Origin: Coenobita brevimanus
Lineage: Eukaryota > Arthropoda > Malacostraca > Decapoda > Coenobitidae
NCBI GenBank assembly: GCA_032717465.1
Contig: CM064713.1
Location: 11,625,916 to 11,689,915 of the forward strand
DNA length: 64,000 nt
Direction: 5' to 3'
The translations under genes were made by a program, and so were the position numbers. Of the stretch, positions 11,238-21,000 are shown piece after piece (positions within the stretch are counted from its first letter, which is position 1; each line of letters begins with the position of its first letter). The notes under the pieces are model-generated. The model made no database searches, was not told the DNA's origin, and saw nothing but the letters and a program-made list of their open reading frames with translations.

Positions 11238-11570
11238 CTAATCCCTCAATACATCTGGATACTCTTTTAGCATCACATTCACATCTGCATCAGGTTTAGT
11301 AGGTATGACTTCATTTACAAATTTGATCAAACCCAACAGCTTACAAACATTTTTACTCAACAAAGGAGAAAACTTGGAATCTACAACATAAAAAGTAAGT
11401 TGATACTTGGCATTATTACACAGACAGTGGATTGAACACTTCCCTGTTGGTTTAATTTTGCTCCCTGTGAATGATACCAAGACAGCAGTGGTCTTCATTA
11501 ACTTGGGCTTGGGCTTAAGTGTGTCAAAAATACTCTTGGGTAGCACACTCATTTGAGCACCTGTGTCCAT
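11238..11570 (-). pseudogene. Gypsy aspartic protease (retropepsin)
   Basis: The 110-aa reading starts MDTGAQMSVLPKSIF, the DTGA active-site motif of retropepsins, followed by the flap and a beta-rich segment (YQLTFYVVDSKFSPLLS) and the LLGLIKF stretch that stands where ILG/LLG does in this family. It would cleave the Gag-Pol polyprotein. The piece is open throughout; the linker upstream (11577-11795) is also open but in another frame. Confidence 0.85.
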
Positions 11571-11576
11571 CTGGAA

Positions 11577-12872
11577 CTAAACAGTTTTATCATATAACTG
11601 TAATGACACTAAACTATCTACTTCCTGAGAACTATATTCTTTAGGTTTACTTGATTTTCCTAGTTTCATAATTCGAAGTTGACCCACAGAAAATTCTTCT
11701 GCTTCCTCAGAATCCGACAAACTCTCTTCTTTGTAAGCTTGCTTCATTGTTTTTCTCGTGTATTTTTTCTCAGTTGTGTTTTCTTTGTTTCTCACACACT
11801 TCCTTTTGAAATGTCCCAGGGATCCACATTATAAACATTTCCTGTTAGTGCAGGGCAATTGCTCCTTCCAAACACATGTTTTAATCCAAAGAACTTACAC
11901 TCTCTTAGATTATCAGCATTATTCAATTTCCTGTTCTTCACACTGACAGCATAAACAAAAATTTCCTTTACACCCTGACTCAGATCTTTCATTTGAGTCT
12001 CACTTGCTTTGTGTGCTCAACAAATTTCAAGGACTTTCTCTAAAGTTGTGTCCTTGCCTCAGTAACCTGGACTTGAAGATGTCACTGTGAGTCTCACATA
12101 TTATTTTATCTCTTATCATCTCATCATGTAAATCTCCAATTTTGCAATTTTTTGTTTTTAATTTGAAGTCAGTCACATACTTATCAATAGATTCATCAGA
12201 TTCCTGTACTCTTGTGAAGAACATGTACCTGTCATAAGTAACATACCGGTAGTTAGTTGGTTCAAATACTCGTTTAGTTTCTCCACCACCTTCTTGTAGG
12301 CTACTTCCTCTTATCTGTTTCATTATCAAACTTCAATATAATAAAAATATCCACCAATCCCCTATCTGCACAGTTGAGGGGAGGCGGTGGCTCAATCGGT
12401 AGAGAGTTGGTCTGCAGTCCTAACGGACCTGGGTTCAAATCCCGCTGGGGCAGGGAACAGTTTAAGGATTTGAATTTCATAAAATCAGACTTTACTGATC
12501 TACCAGAAGACCCGCCGACATGACGTAAAAATACCACCGCTAATACCAATACACCAGTCCTGTATGAGACAGCCCTAGCATGTATTCAATATGGACGGTG
12601 GGTATTAGCGCCGAAGTGGTGACATGTAGAGGTGTGCGGTACGTAGGAGGACTACTGGGCCTTGAAAGCAGGCTGTGAAGCCTATGCCCAGAGTCGGTCA
12701 CATAAAAAAAAAAAAAAAAAAAAAGCAGAGCAATCTTAACATTCTCTGGCTTCTCATCGTCCTCTGTGCTGATAAGGTAAATAGTAAAGTCTTCCTGGAA
12801 CCCCCTCCAATTTTAAGCTTTATTCCCCACTAAGTCCAGGGGCCCTGGAGTCATTCCTTCACTGGTAGCCAT
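11577..12872 (-). pseudogene. Gypsy gag, split by a SINE
   Basis: Gag would form the particle shell. The reverse-strand ATG at 12872 opens MATSEGMTPGPLDLVGNK, then a stop, then NWRGFQEDFTIYLIST and EKPENVKIAL, the capsid start seen in K02A2.6-type Gypsy elements. The SINE at 12377-12724 then interrupts. Coding resumes as NCADRGLVDIFIILKFDNET and continues through YVTYDRYMFFTRVQESDESI with two frame changes. A degenerate CCHC knuckle (CKFFGLKH, then C) lies near 11890 and has lost its second Cys to Phe. Confidence 0.8.
12377..12724 (+). mobile_element. tRNA-headed SINE (family SINE-1), full copy with poly-A tail
   Basis: The head reads like a tRNA: an A box at about 12387 (GTGGCTCAATCGGTAGAG), an anticodon-loop-like CTGCAGT, and a B box at 12431 (GGGTTCAAATCCCGC). 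The loop fits a tRNA-Cys-like GCA anticodon, but the acceptor ends do not pair well. A 270-bp body and about 22 A follow. Further copies are at 13963-14064, 19116-19405 and 37380-37517. It sits in the gag of the Gypsy element in the opposite orientation. No clear target duplication was seen. Confidence 0.9.
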
Positions 12873-13093
12873 GTCGGGTAACAGCGTGACAGTAGGTAGT
12901 AAAGTAGAAGCTTGATAACTCACATGTGGCCGGGGCGGCAGCATCGGGTCTTCTTCCATGCAGTGGTTGCAGTTCCTTCCTTGTAGTTTCTTACTATTTG
13001 GCTGGCCTCACACTCATCACCCTTAGTTCCCTACTTAAATCAGGCTCCAAGACATCAGCACTGCGTTTCTTTGGGATCCCACCACTGCCACCA

Positions 13094-13310
13094 TGTAATG
13101 ATCCCTAGGATAAACATAGCAGAAGTGTGTGTAGTCCTGGCTGTTTAATTGGGGTCTGCCCTACAAGTGTTCTCTAATAGATTCAAATCCTGGCTAGAGA
13201 GTGCAAGCTCAAAACTCGTTTCCATGACAAAATAATAATAACAATAATAATGATAATAATAATAATAAACATTTCTAATAATATTAATAAACTAATACAA
13301 TACTGTTACA
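13094..13310 (-). repeat. Candidate Gypsy 5' LTR
   Basis: On the reverse strand it starts TGTAACAGTATTG and ends GATCATTACA, giving TGT...ACA termini, and it abuts the primer-binding-like TGGTGGCAGTGG. An (AAT)n array lies inside. The outer boundary is inferred from the terminal bases only, because no second LTR was found to compare. Confidence 0.45.
13227..13267. repeat. (AAT)n microsatellite
   Basis: An imperfect AAT/ATA trinucleotide array of about 40 bp lies within the candidate LTR. Confidence 0.85.
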
Positions 13311-13962
13311 GCGTGCAGCAAACATAATATCCCAGTGTGACTCAGTTACTTGACTAGTGCACTTTTAAATTACTTCCAGTGGAGTGTTTCCTTTTCTATC
13401 ACAGTGATTTTATTACCACCGCCAACGAAGTTGAGGGTTATGTGGGCATGTATGTTTGTTTGACCACATGATATCTCCAAAAGTTCTCAATGAATTGTAA
13501 AGAAATTATGTAGAAGGGAGGGCTATGGGTATAAAAAGAATTTATTAAAGTTTGAGGTGGCTCGGGATCCGGATCCTGTAATGGCATTGGCAGAGGTATG
13601 CGCTCTCTGAGTGCTTTCTGTCTGAAAATAGTGGTGTTTTACTAGAGAAGCAGTGATATTTATTGTTTTGTTTTTTTCTTTACACAGAAATTTAAGTTTT
13701 ATTGTTCTGTTAATGATCATGTTATGGCATCTAGAGGTTACATGAACAGTCCTCATCTTTTGTTGCTACATTTGAGGAAAATTTTTCATAAAATGACAGA
13801 GACAGAACATAACAGATTCTGTTAAAAAGCCTTATTACGCCTACTTTGGAATAAAACTCGGTAACAAATAGTGGGCCCCGCACAGTGTCTGCTCTGTGTT
13901 GAGGAACTAAGAAAATGGACAAAGGGTAAAAAAGAAGGCTCTTGCTCTTGGTATTCCGATGA
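13311..13962. other. No recognised gene; possible dispersed repeat near 13405-13490
   Basis: The stretch holding TTATTACCACCGCCAACGAA and a following TGTATGTTTGTTTG resembles a dispersed repeat seen in many invertebrate genomes (from memory, unverified). No second copy was noticed in this window. Confidence 0.3.
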
Positions 13963-14064
13963 TTTTTTTTTTTTTTTTTTTTATGTGTCCGACTCTGGGC
14001 ATAGGTTGCACAGCCTGCTATCAAGGCCCAGCAGTCCTCCTACATACCATACACCTCTACATGG
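13963..14064 (-). mobile_element. SINE-1 copy, 3' fragment
   Basis: On the reverse strand this matches the last 80 bases of the full SINE at 12377 and ends in about 20 A. The 5' two thirds, including the tRNA head, are absent. It abuts the pseudogene that starts at 14103. Confidence 0.85.
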
Positions 14065-14102
14065 GGGCAACCCCAAAAATCACAGTAACGATTTTTATTT
14101 TT

Positions 14103-14570
14103 GTTCCTGCGAAATTCAAGGATACAACAGAATCAGAAAGTAATATTGTTTATCCTAATCTTCCATCAGCAGTATGACCTATACCACTTGGACCTGATCT
14201 ACCAATCCCTACTCCACCTGATAGTCTTCATTATGTAGAAATTCACTCAGAGGAAGAAAGTGCTGCATTAGACAATAAAGAATTTGTCTCAAAGTCTTCA
14301 AGCAATGAGCCACAGATATTCTTTCAGGATAAACATAATGATTTAGCAAGAAACCTCAGTCACTCCAAAGATGCTGAAGAGCTCTTGGGGTCCCGATTAA
14401 AAAATAAAAAGTTATTACATCCAGACTCAACTTTCCCTTGGTACCGAATTGGAGAAAATGAGTTTACACCATATTTCAAGAAAGAAGGATCCTTGGTTTA
14501 TTGCACTGAAGTAAGTGGCCTAGCGCAGAAACTTGGCAGAGATTATAATGCAGAAGAATAGAGATTACTT
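14103..14570 (+). pseudogene. Pseudogene of an uncharacterised arthropod protein (LLGSRLK motif)
   Basis: One frame runs for about 155 codons with only two stops (TGA at 14175 and TAG at 14559). It has a Pro-rich start, an acidic middle and then the compact block DLARNLSHSKDAEELLGSRL, FPWYRIGENEFTPYF, LVYCTEVSGLAQKLG and DYNAEE. I recall similar blocks in uncharacterised repetitive proteins of arthropods and cnidarians, where the second stop position is usually Trp (EWRL), so TGG to TAG would explain it. That is memory, not a search. Function is unknown and no transposon ends were seen. The left edge abuts a SINE-1 fragment. Confidence 0.55.
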
Positions 14571-14911
14571 ATAACGAAATAATGAACCCTCTCAACCCGA
14601 ATACCTGTTGTAGTTAATTCTTGTCACCTCCAGGTATTATTATTCGCCTTGGGACTGACTTTCCGGACGAAAGTATTAATTGCCAGGGGTTTCTCGTAAA
14701 CTGACGAAAGTAATCTGGTGCCAGCAAAAATACGCAAAAGAAACGGATCACCGCTTTGAAATTATTATAGTTTGCTATAAATACTTGATGCTGAAAGAGT
14801 AGCTCTTGTGATCGAGTCCGTTTCCTTATCTGTATTTATGTAACTATATATTTCTACATGTAGAGTATATGAAGATTATTCATGAATACCTGATCGATTT
14901 TTTTTTAATGC
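14571..14911. other. No recognised feature
   Basis: AT-rich sequence with no open frame of note and no second copy seen elsewhere in the window. Confidence 0.4.
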
Positions 14912-15018
14912 AAGAAAGAAAGAACCAAAGGCCAGGGGCCAGCAAGATTCCTCTCTCCAAGAAAAAACAATAACAGGATAAGAGAAAGCCAAATTCAAGA
15001 TCCGTTCATTTCGAGATG
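14912..15018 (-). mobile_element. LINE-C 3' terminal fragment
   Basis: GAACCAAAGGCCAGGGGCC and CCAAATTCAAGATCCGTTCA match, in order, the reverse-strand 3' ends of the two LINE-C copies (near 34080-34180 and 59068-59165). Only the last 100 bases are present, as expected for severe 5' truncation during target-primed integration. Confidence 0.8.
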
Positions 15019-15207
15019 TGTGGTACATATACTGTGTGTGGGTCTGGAAAGAAGTGAGTTGCTTTTGATGCAGATCAGTTAAAAGTTAAGTTCAAGGGTC
15101 AAGCTCAAGGTCTGAGCTAGGCATGACTGTGTTGTGAGTCTATTTTTTATCTACTACATATTCCTCGTTTTATGGTTCGATCTGTTTGCTGGGTGTGAAT
15201 GCATTGA

Positions 15208-15269
<62 letters not shown>

Positions 15270-16040
15270 AGGCCTCCACAATTTCTACATCTGGTCATAC
15301 TTTGTCTTCCTTACCTCCCCTTTCCCTCCCCTATTATGGAAGGAGAGATGTGAATGGGATCAAGCGAGGGTAATGAGGAAATACGAGAGAGAGAGAGAGA
15401 GAGTCCTGAAGAGTAGGTGGTAGGATGTGCGAACTGAGAAATATATGCTACGAGGTGAAGTAGGACGACGAAGAAGAAGAGGTAAAGGCGAGTGGAAACG
15501 AGCAAAGGAGGAAAGAGGAAAAAGAAGAGGGAAGACAGAAGGATGAGCGCTGAAACAGGAGACAGGAACAAAGAGTAAGGAGAAGGGCGAGGCAGTGAAG
15601 ATGAGTTGACGTTTAAAAGGAATAACACTAAAGATTTTGTGGAATGGAGAGAGAGACAGACAGACAGACAGAGGCATCACATTTGCATATAGAACAAAAC
15701 CTGTTTCACAAAAGGAGTATAAATGACCTAATGCATTAGTATTTCGAGGCCGGTGGTGGTAATGGTTGCTGAAGTTCGTGGACGTTGTGGTGGTGTGGTG
15801 GCTAAGGTAGTTGTGTGTCTGGATGAGAGGCTTGTTGTTTTAGTCTAAATGTGGTTGAAGAGGGTGCTGTGGTTTCGTGTGGCTGTTGTGTTACTTTTGG
15901 AAATCAAGATATTTGTGTGTCTGGTGTACGTGTGCCTTATGTATCATAAGTTAGTGGTGGTTGATGGCTGTGGTAGTTGTACAGAGACGTTAAATTAGTT
16001 GTAGGTATTCATAATTATGTAACATATATCAGTATGTTAG
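15019..16040. repeat. Microsatellite and purine-rich stretch, no gene
   Basis: A (CT)n array lies at 15212-15264, followed by a strongly purine-rich strand from about 15360 to 15680, with GAGA and ACAG runs. Open frames here are low-complexity artefacts. A GTGGTGG-rich stretch follows (15750-15960). Confidence 0.7.
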
Positions 16041-16169
16041 ACAGGTAGTGATGTTTAGTTCTTCATGAAGAGGTTAGATACACTTCCAGGTATCCAGACA
16101 CTCAAGTATTCCAAACACAGGATGGCCTGATCGAAGTTGTCCGCGTATCGGAAGTGTGCTAGACCCTAA

Positions 16170-16237
<68 letters not shown>

Positions 16238-16660
16238 GTACACACACATACGCCCACATGGTATAGTCGCAAGTCAGTGGGAGATAAAGTCCGAAATCAC
16301 ATATACGAGAGTCAGAGAACCAGAGATCCTCAAGGGGCAGTAGCAGAGTAGGAGCTAGAGAGAGAGTGGGAAGGCGGTTACTGGCACAAACTGCCCGTGA
16401 GAATACGCAGGTCACGCCAAGCTCTTTAACTTTTCAATCAAGCAACTGTCTCAATAAAACTCCATCGACCCCAATCAGCCTATTTCATCTCCTCACCTCA
16501 CTTAGCAATACGAAGAGGATAACAGGACAGAAACGGCCTACCCAGACGTTCCCCTACAATGTCAACATTTTTTCTCTCTGTCTGAGTCTCTTCAATCAGT
16601 CAGACAAGGTAATACATCCTCTCTATAAAAAATAGATAAAACCAAATAATCCTGACATCT
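16041..16660 (+). repeat. Possible LTR upstream of a gag-like ORF
   Basis: A (CA)n array (16169-16233) is followed by a sequence with an AATAAAA signal near 16453 and an end reading CCTGACA at about 16654-16660. TCTGGTGGCC and ACATTGGTGGCAGCAG come directly after, which could be primer-binding or leader sequence. The left boundary is not supported by a second copy. Confidence 0.3.
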
Positions 16661-17821
16661 GGTGGCCTTTGACATTGGTGGCAGCAGTATATGAAGCCGA
16701 TTTATGTCTCTATCAACAATCAGCGAACAAATTAAGAATCAGCTTCACAGTCAAAATAATCTACAACTGCTCTACAAGCAACAGTCATCAATCAAGCTAC
16801 TTAGCTTCGATCCAACTCTGCGATCTAAAACTCCATGATTAATATTCTACAATCAACATTGGTGACGAAGCAGTGAGAACAAAACTACAAACCAAGTGAG
16901 AAACTACAAGCAACAACAAGCAAGTAGAGAGCAAGGAGACACTGAGCAAGTGTTGGGAAGCGACAACTCAGGTATCACCAGCACCATATATATCACCACC
17001 AACACCACTATCACCATCATCAGTCTTCACTGCCACCAGTGTTGATGAGGCAAGATGACTGCAGCATAACATGCCAATCATTCCAAATGCCTGACAACTG
17101 CCTGCCTGCCTGTCCACGACTGATGACCTAACTGTTGACATCTGCTGACAACGGGAACCAGTGCAATGGATATCTGCTGACATCAGTGAGCTGAACGTAC
17201 GTCAAGTTTTCTTCTTCCCAGTAGGCTATTTATCTGACCTACACATACAGTCCATTTAATCATTCATTTATTCACAAGTTATGTAATCATCGAATCTTAG
17301 TCTTGTCAATACGTAAGTGATGTACAAATATACATTTGGCACAAACATAAAAAACGTCTTTCATAAGTATAACTAGGCAACACTCATTAGCAATATGTGC
17401 TTATTAATGAGATCTAGTTATTAATATTATTACGGTATGTTCAGAAAAGAACCAGCACTGGTGATACCCAGTAACGATACACAATTAGAGGGACCAAGTA
17501 GTTCTGTAGAAAAAAAAAAAATCCCCAACATAAAAATAACGACTCGCAGTAAGCAGAGTGAGAGTAAAGCGGAAATAACACACATAACTCTCCACAAACA
17601 TTTGATCAAGAAACAAACACATTACCTGTAGGAGTAATCGAGGATGATGATGTGTCATGGCCAGGCTTTTCAGATAGAGATAGCCAGGATTATAGACAAT
17701 CCTTACATACTTATGAAAATTTTGAGCCAACTCATTTATAAAAAAGGGTGCATCGATCTGGAAACACATATGATACATTTCCTTATTACATTAACAAGGG
17801 AATTTGGACAAACACACAAAC
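16661..17821 (+). other. Probable LTR-retrotransposon leader
   Basis: This AC-rich, gene-poor leader-like sequence joins the possible LTR and the gag-like ORF. A 64-aa open frame at 17437-17631 is basic and Ser/Thr-rich with no recognisable motif. The rest is low-complexity ACC/ATC sequence. Confidence 0.3.
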
Positions 17822-18390
17822 ACAATGGCTAGTGCACACAAACACATAGACACAATGGCTAATGCAACAGGTGACAGTGATTTGCATTCCTCACAGAATC
17901 CACCCAATCCACATAGAAATCAACTTCCAATATATATCTCTCACGAAGACAAAAGTATTCTTAAATTCTCAGGCACTGAGAAAGATAGAACTGACGTCCA
18001 CACAGCCATAAATGAGTGTGATCAGCTGTTTGTTAGAATAAGTATAATGGATGAGAAAGAGAAAATAGCATGCGTTGCATCTAGAGTTAATAAAGAAAAA
18101 AGTCCAGTTGGAAACTTGCTCAAATCTGACAAACTCTTATGAGCCAGTACATATAATGAATATAAAACAGAATTCCTATAATAAATTAAAAAAATCTAGA
18201 GGCAGAAATTATTAGCAGGTATAGGCTAGCTGCAGAATTACATAAAATCGTTTATCTCATCAAACAAACACACACTTCCCATGATTTAAGTGAATCACAG
18301 CTGATGTGTCCATGATAAAAATAACTCTATTAGCCAGCTTAGAAAACTCATATTGGATCACAGTTAATGGAGAAATATCGTCAGTGCATA
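17822..18390 (+). pseudogene. Gag-like fragment of an LTR retrotransposon
   Basis: Starting in MASAHKH, the frame reaches ILKFSGTEKDRTDVHTAINE and IMDEKEKIACVASRVN before a stop at 18140. Coding-like sequence continues in shifted frames (YNEYKTEFL, SRGRNY, RYRLAAELHKIVYLIKQTH, SISQLRKLILDHS). The pattern of a target-binding segment, an EKI-ASRV helix and an EFL/RGRN block resembles retroelement capsids, but no protease or polymerase follows. The assignment is by pattern only. Confidence 0.4.
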
Positions 18391-18589
18391 TAGCTGATAA
18401 TGTTGTGAAGCAAGATTTGCCAGTTAGGTAGTGCTGGAGTATTCCCAACGATTCTCGAATTTTTCCACTGCATGTCAGAGTTGCCAGTGGACTGCTATTT
18501 GTGAGTGGAGTCACTATGAAAAGTTATGCATTAAATTTTATGTTCTTTTTTGTCTATAACAGTTAATTTATGTGGTTGTTAAATTATGT

Positions 18590-19038
18590 AATTTAAATCA
18601 AGTTTGTATGCTAAAGAATATAGAGTGCTACGTAATGTTAGAAAACTCTGGCATGTTTTGGATGTCTCTGATTTGGCAACGGTGATAGCTAGAGTATACT
18701 CAAAGATTCGAGTTTAATATAAGATTATTTAAAGATTGTGAAGCGACTAGAGGGTTTTCAGTTCAGTTTGAGTTTAGTTTGACTTGTGATCCTGTGAAAT
18801 TAGTGTACCTCGGGTACTTGTGATATCTGTGAAGTGCAGTTGGTGAGCATACTGTGGAATCACTTGGTAAATAAAGACAACGAACGTGAGAAGCTTGTAT
18901 ACATTCAACACCCGTGCTGCTCTGTGTTGTTGTACACTGGAAGGCTGCCTCTAGGAAGAACAACTCACAAGGCATCATCCTTCTTATACTGAACTACTGC
19001 TGTTGGATTCTGTGTCAGTGTGGGACAGGGACGTAACA
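18590..19038 (+). repeat. 5' LTR of a second Gypsy-like element
   Basis: The sequence ends GACGTAACA and is followed by GTGGTGTCAGGAGAGTGG, a typical Gypsy primer-binding and leader start. Its 3' half is homologous to the fragment at 7120-7335. The left boundary is approximate. No matching 3' LTR is present downstream, so the element is truncated in gag. Confidence 0.55.
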
Positions 19039-19115
19039 GTGGTGTCAGGAGAGTGGATCATTAGAAATGTGCTGCAGTGAGTCAGACTTTCGACATGGAG
19101 GCAGTAGGTGTACAG

Positions 19116-19371
19116 CTGGGGCAGGGAACAGTTGAAGGATTTGAATTTCATAAAAGCAGACTTTCCTGATCTACCAGATAACCCGCCGACATGTCATAAA
19201 AGTATCCCCACTAATACCAATACACCAGTCCTGTATGAGACAGCCCTAGCATGTATTCAATATGGACAGTGGGTGTTAGCGCCGAAGTGGTGACATGTAG
19301 AGAGGTGTATGGTATGTAGGAGGACTACTGGGCCTTGAGAGCAGGCTGCGAAGCCTATGCCCAGAGGTCGG

Positions 19372-19405
<34 letters not shown>
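19116..19405 (+). mobile_element. SINE-1 copy lacking the tRNA head
   Basis: It matches the body of the full SINE at 12377 from CTGGGGCAGGGAACAG onward and ends in a CACACACA-A(n) tail. The break lies just after the position of the B box, so this copy has no Pol III promoter. It lies in the gag start of the second Gypsy-like element. Confidence 0.85.
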
Positions 19406-20050
19406 GGTGAGAAGCCAGGCTAGGCAGGACAAGGTGTCATTGGCTGCAATCACGAAGCTAGTCAAGCACAGTGGACAACTACAAGTACAAAATGAAGGAC
19501 TACAAGCACAGAATGAAGGACAGAAAGAACTCAAAGAACAATTACAGGCACAAATGAAGGATAGAATGAACAATTACAAGCACAAAGTGAACAGTTAAAG
19601 GCATCACAGGAGCAACAGAGGGAGTTACACCTGAGGATGCAAGGACAGTTAGATGCCTTCATGGGAGAAATGAAGGAAGAATAACAACAGTTGAAGGAGG
19701 AAGTTTACGATGAGCTACAGCAGCAGAAGTATGAGGTAAGCAATAATGTGATGAAGTGTAGACAGCATGTAGATGACCAGTTAAAAGACGTAGAGGGCCA
19801 TTTGAAGATAATTTGTGAGAGAATTGAGGCCGTAGAGAGATACTGCATTGCTGAGCCTCAGGTTAGTGTGCAGGGAGCACTTAAAAAAACAGGCAGTGTA
19901 TGGTGGATCTTGACGAATCCTAAGCATCTAAAGGTAGCATTACAGGGTTGACTAATCAGAATGCAGAAGTTTTAAGTCCTAGACTTAATTATGATGCCCA
20001 AGTTTTTAGGCCCCACACCAGTGAAGTGCATGGGTATAATGGGGGTCCAA

Positions 20051-20827
20051 TTAACTAGCCCTGTCCCGACCACTTTTCCACCACTGACTCCCCCCAATCC
20101 CGACCATTTTTGGAATTTTTTTTGGGGGGGCTCAAACCTCCGCTTTTGGTGAGAAACATCGAAAATTCATAGAGAAATCGCTCTCCTGAGATTTAAAATA
20201 CTCGATACAGGTAGCAGTACCTCCTCACCTTACTGTGTTTTCAATCAGGCCGGCTCCAAAGAAAACTAGTTGCATGGGAGGTCAACCATTCCACACCACT
20301 CATAAACGGTATTTATTTATTTATTTGGTATGAATGCATATGTAGTACGAGCGTATAGTGGTTTTCACACAATAATATAGGCAATATAAGCATTGTTTCA
20401 CTCACCAAACACATCAACATACCTGACCTTTTTTGGTGACATTACCTGATCATCATTTCTGACTGTTTCTTCCTCTAATGGTATGTAAAGTTTGTCCTCC
20501 ACATTGTCATCGATTGGGGAATCACTCTGGCCCTGAATTTCGTACTGTGGCACAACATGTCTTTACTGGCCAGGTCACTGGTAACAGGTGAATTGCTGAG
20601 ACAGTGGCGTGCAGGGGGTGGGAGGTCATGCTGGGTAAGGCATTGTCCCTGCCTGGCATCTTGTAGAGGAAGATGTCCCATGTATACTTACCAAAAATCA
20701 CTCGCGAAAATTGAAAATTGTGCAAATTAGGGCCCTTGCAATTGATTCACGTTTATATATGTCAACGGGATTGGCAGTGACAAAACGTGTGGACGTTTAT
20801 TCACGTTAACGGGACGGGGCGGGTTAA
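20051..20827. mobile_element. 777-bp TTAA-flanked piggyBac-like MITE
   Basis: TTAA stands at both ends (20051-20054 and 20824-20827). The inner 14 bases are imperfect inverted repeats: CTAGCCCTGTCCCG at the left against CCCGCCCCGTCCCG read from the right, 11 of 14 matching. The interior has no long open frame and has short subterminal repeats (CCCGACCA on the left; TTCACGTT and CAACGGGA on the right). TTAA duplication is the hallmark of piggyBac. The host gag becomes continuous and in frame if one TTAA and the interior are removed, which fixes both boundaries. Confidence 0.75.
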
Positions 20828-21000
20828 AAAGAAACCTCAGGAATTTGATAGTAGAGTATCTTGGGAAGCTTACTGTGCGCAGCTTGAGCTACTTGCTGAT
20901 CAGAATGGTTGGGATGATATGCAGAGGGCAGTGCAGCTGGCTACTAGCCTTAAGGATGCCACAATAAGGGAAATGACATGCGTAGATTTGTGACTTATAT

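Larger units (their letters stand above)
8533..13310 (-). mobile_element. Degenerate Ty3/Gypsy LTR retrotransposon
   Basis: On the reverse strand the order is LTR-like end, leader, gag, zinc knuckle, aspartic protease, reverse transcriptase, RNase H and integrase, the domain order of Ty3/Gypsy. The reading frames are broken many times. A candidate 5' LTR of about 217 bp (13094-13310) starts with TGTAACA and ends with ATTACA on the coding strand. It is followed directly by TGGTGGCAGTGG, a plausible primer-binding site. A tRNA-headed SINE is inserted in gag. The 3' LTR was not found. Confidence 0.85.
19095..20999 (+). pseudogene. Gypsy-like gag, coiled-coil type, interrupted by a SINE and a MITE
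   Basis: The ATG at 19095 opens MEAVGVQL, and a SINE-1 copy follows at once. Gag resumes near 19408 with LAAITKLVKHSGQLQVQNEG, then Gln/Glu-rich heptads (LQAQNEG, LKEQLQAQ) that look like a coiled coil. A frameshift near 19565 and a TAA at 19682 break it, and a further shift lies near 19900-19945. The TTAA-flanked insert at 20051-20827 then interrupts. Skipping from one TTAA to the other rejoins GYNGGPI to KKKPQEFD in frame. The final part (VSWEAYCAQLELLADQNGW, AVQLATSLKDA) is the conserved capsid block of this Gypsy gag type. Homology stops abruptly near 20999 at a LINE fragment. Confidence 0.8.

Noticed and set aside
12377..12450. tRNA-Cys gene
   Set aside because: A and B boxes are present but the acceptor stem does not pair and the sequence continues into a SINE body with an A tail. 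Other copies are truncated as SINEs are.
8533..13310. An envelope gene in the Gypsy element, which would suggest an errantivirus
   Set aside because: No reading between the integrase end and the missing 3' LTR has a signal peptide, a membrane segment or any env-like motif.
18260..18514. Reverse-strand reading with an MDTSAV word, like a retropepsin DTGA site
   Set aside because: The residues after it do not follow the protease pattern, and the plus strand here continues the gag-like reading.
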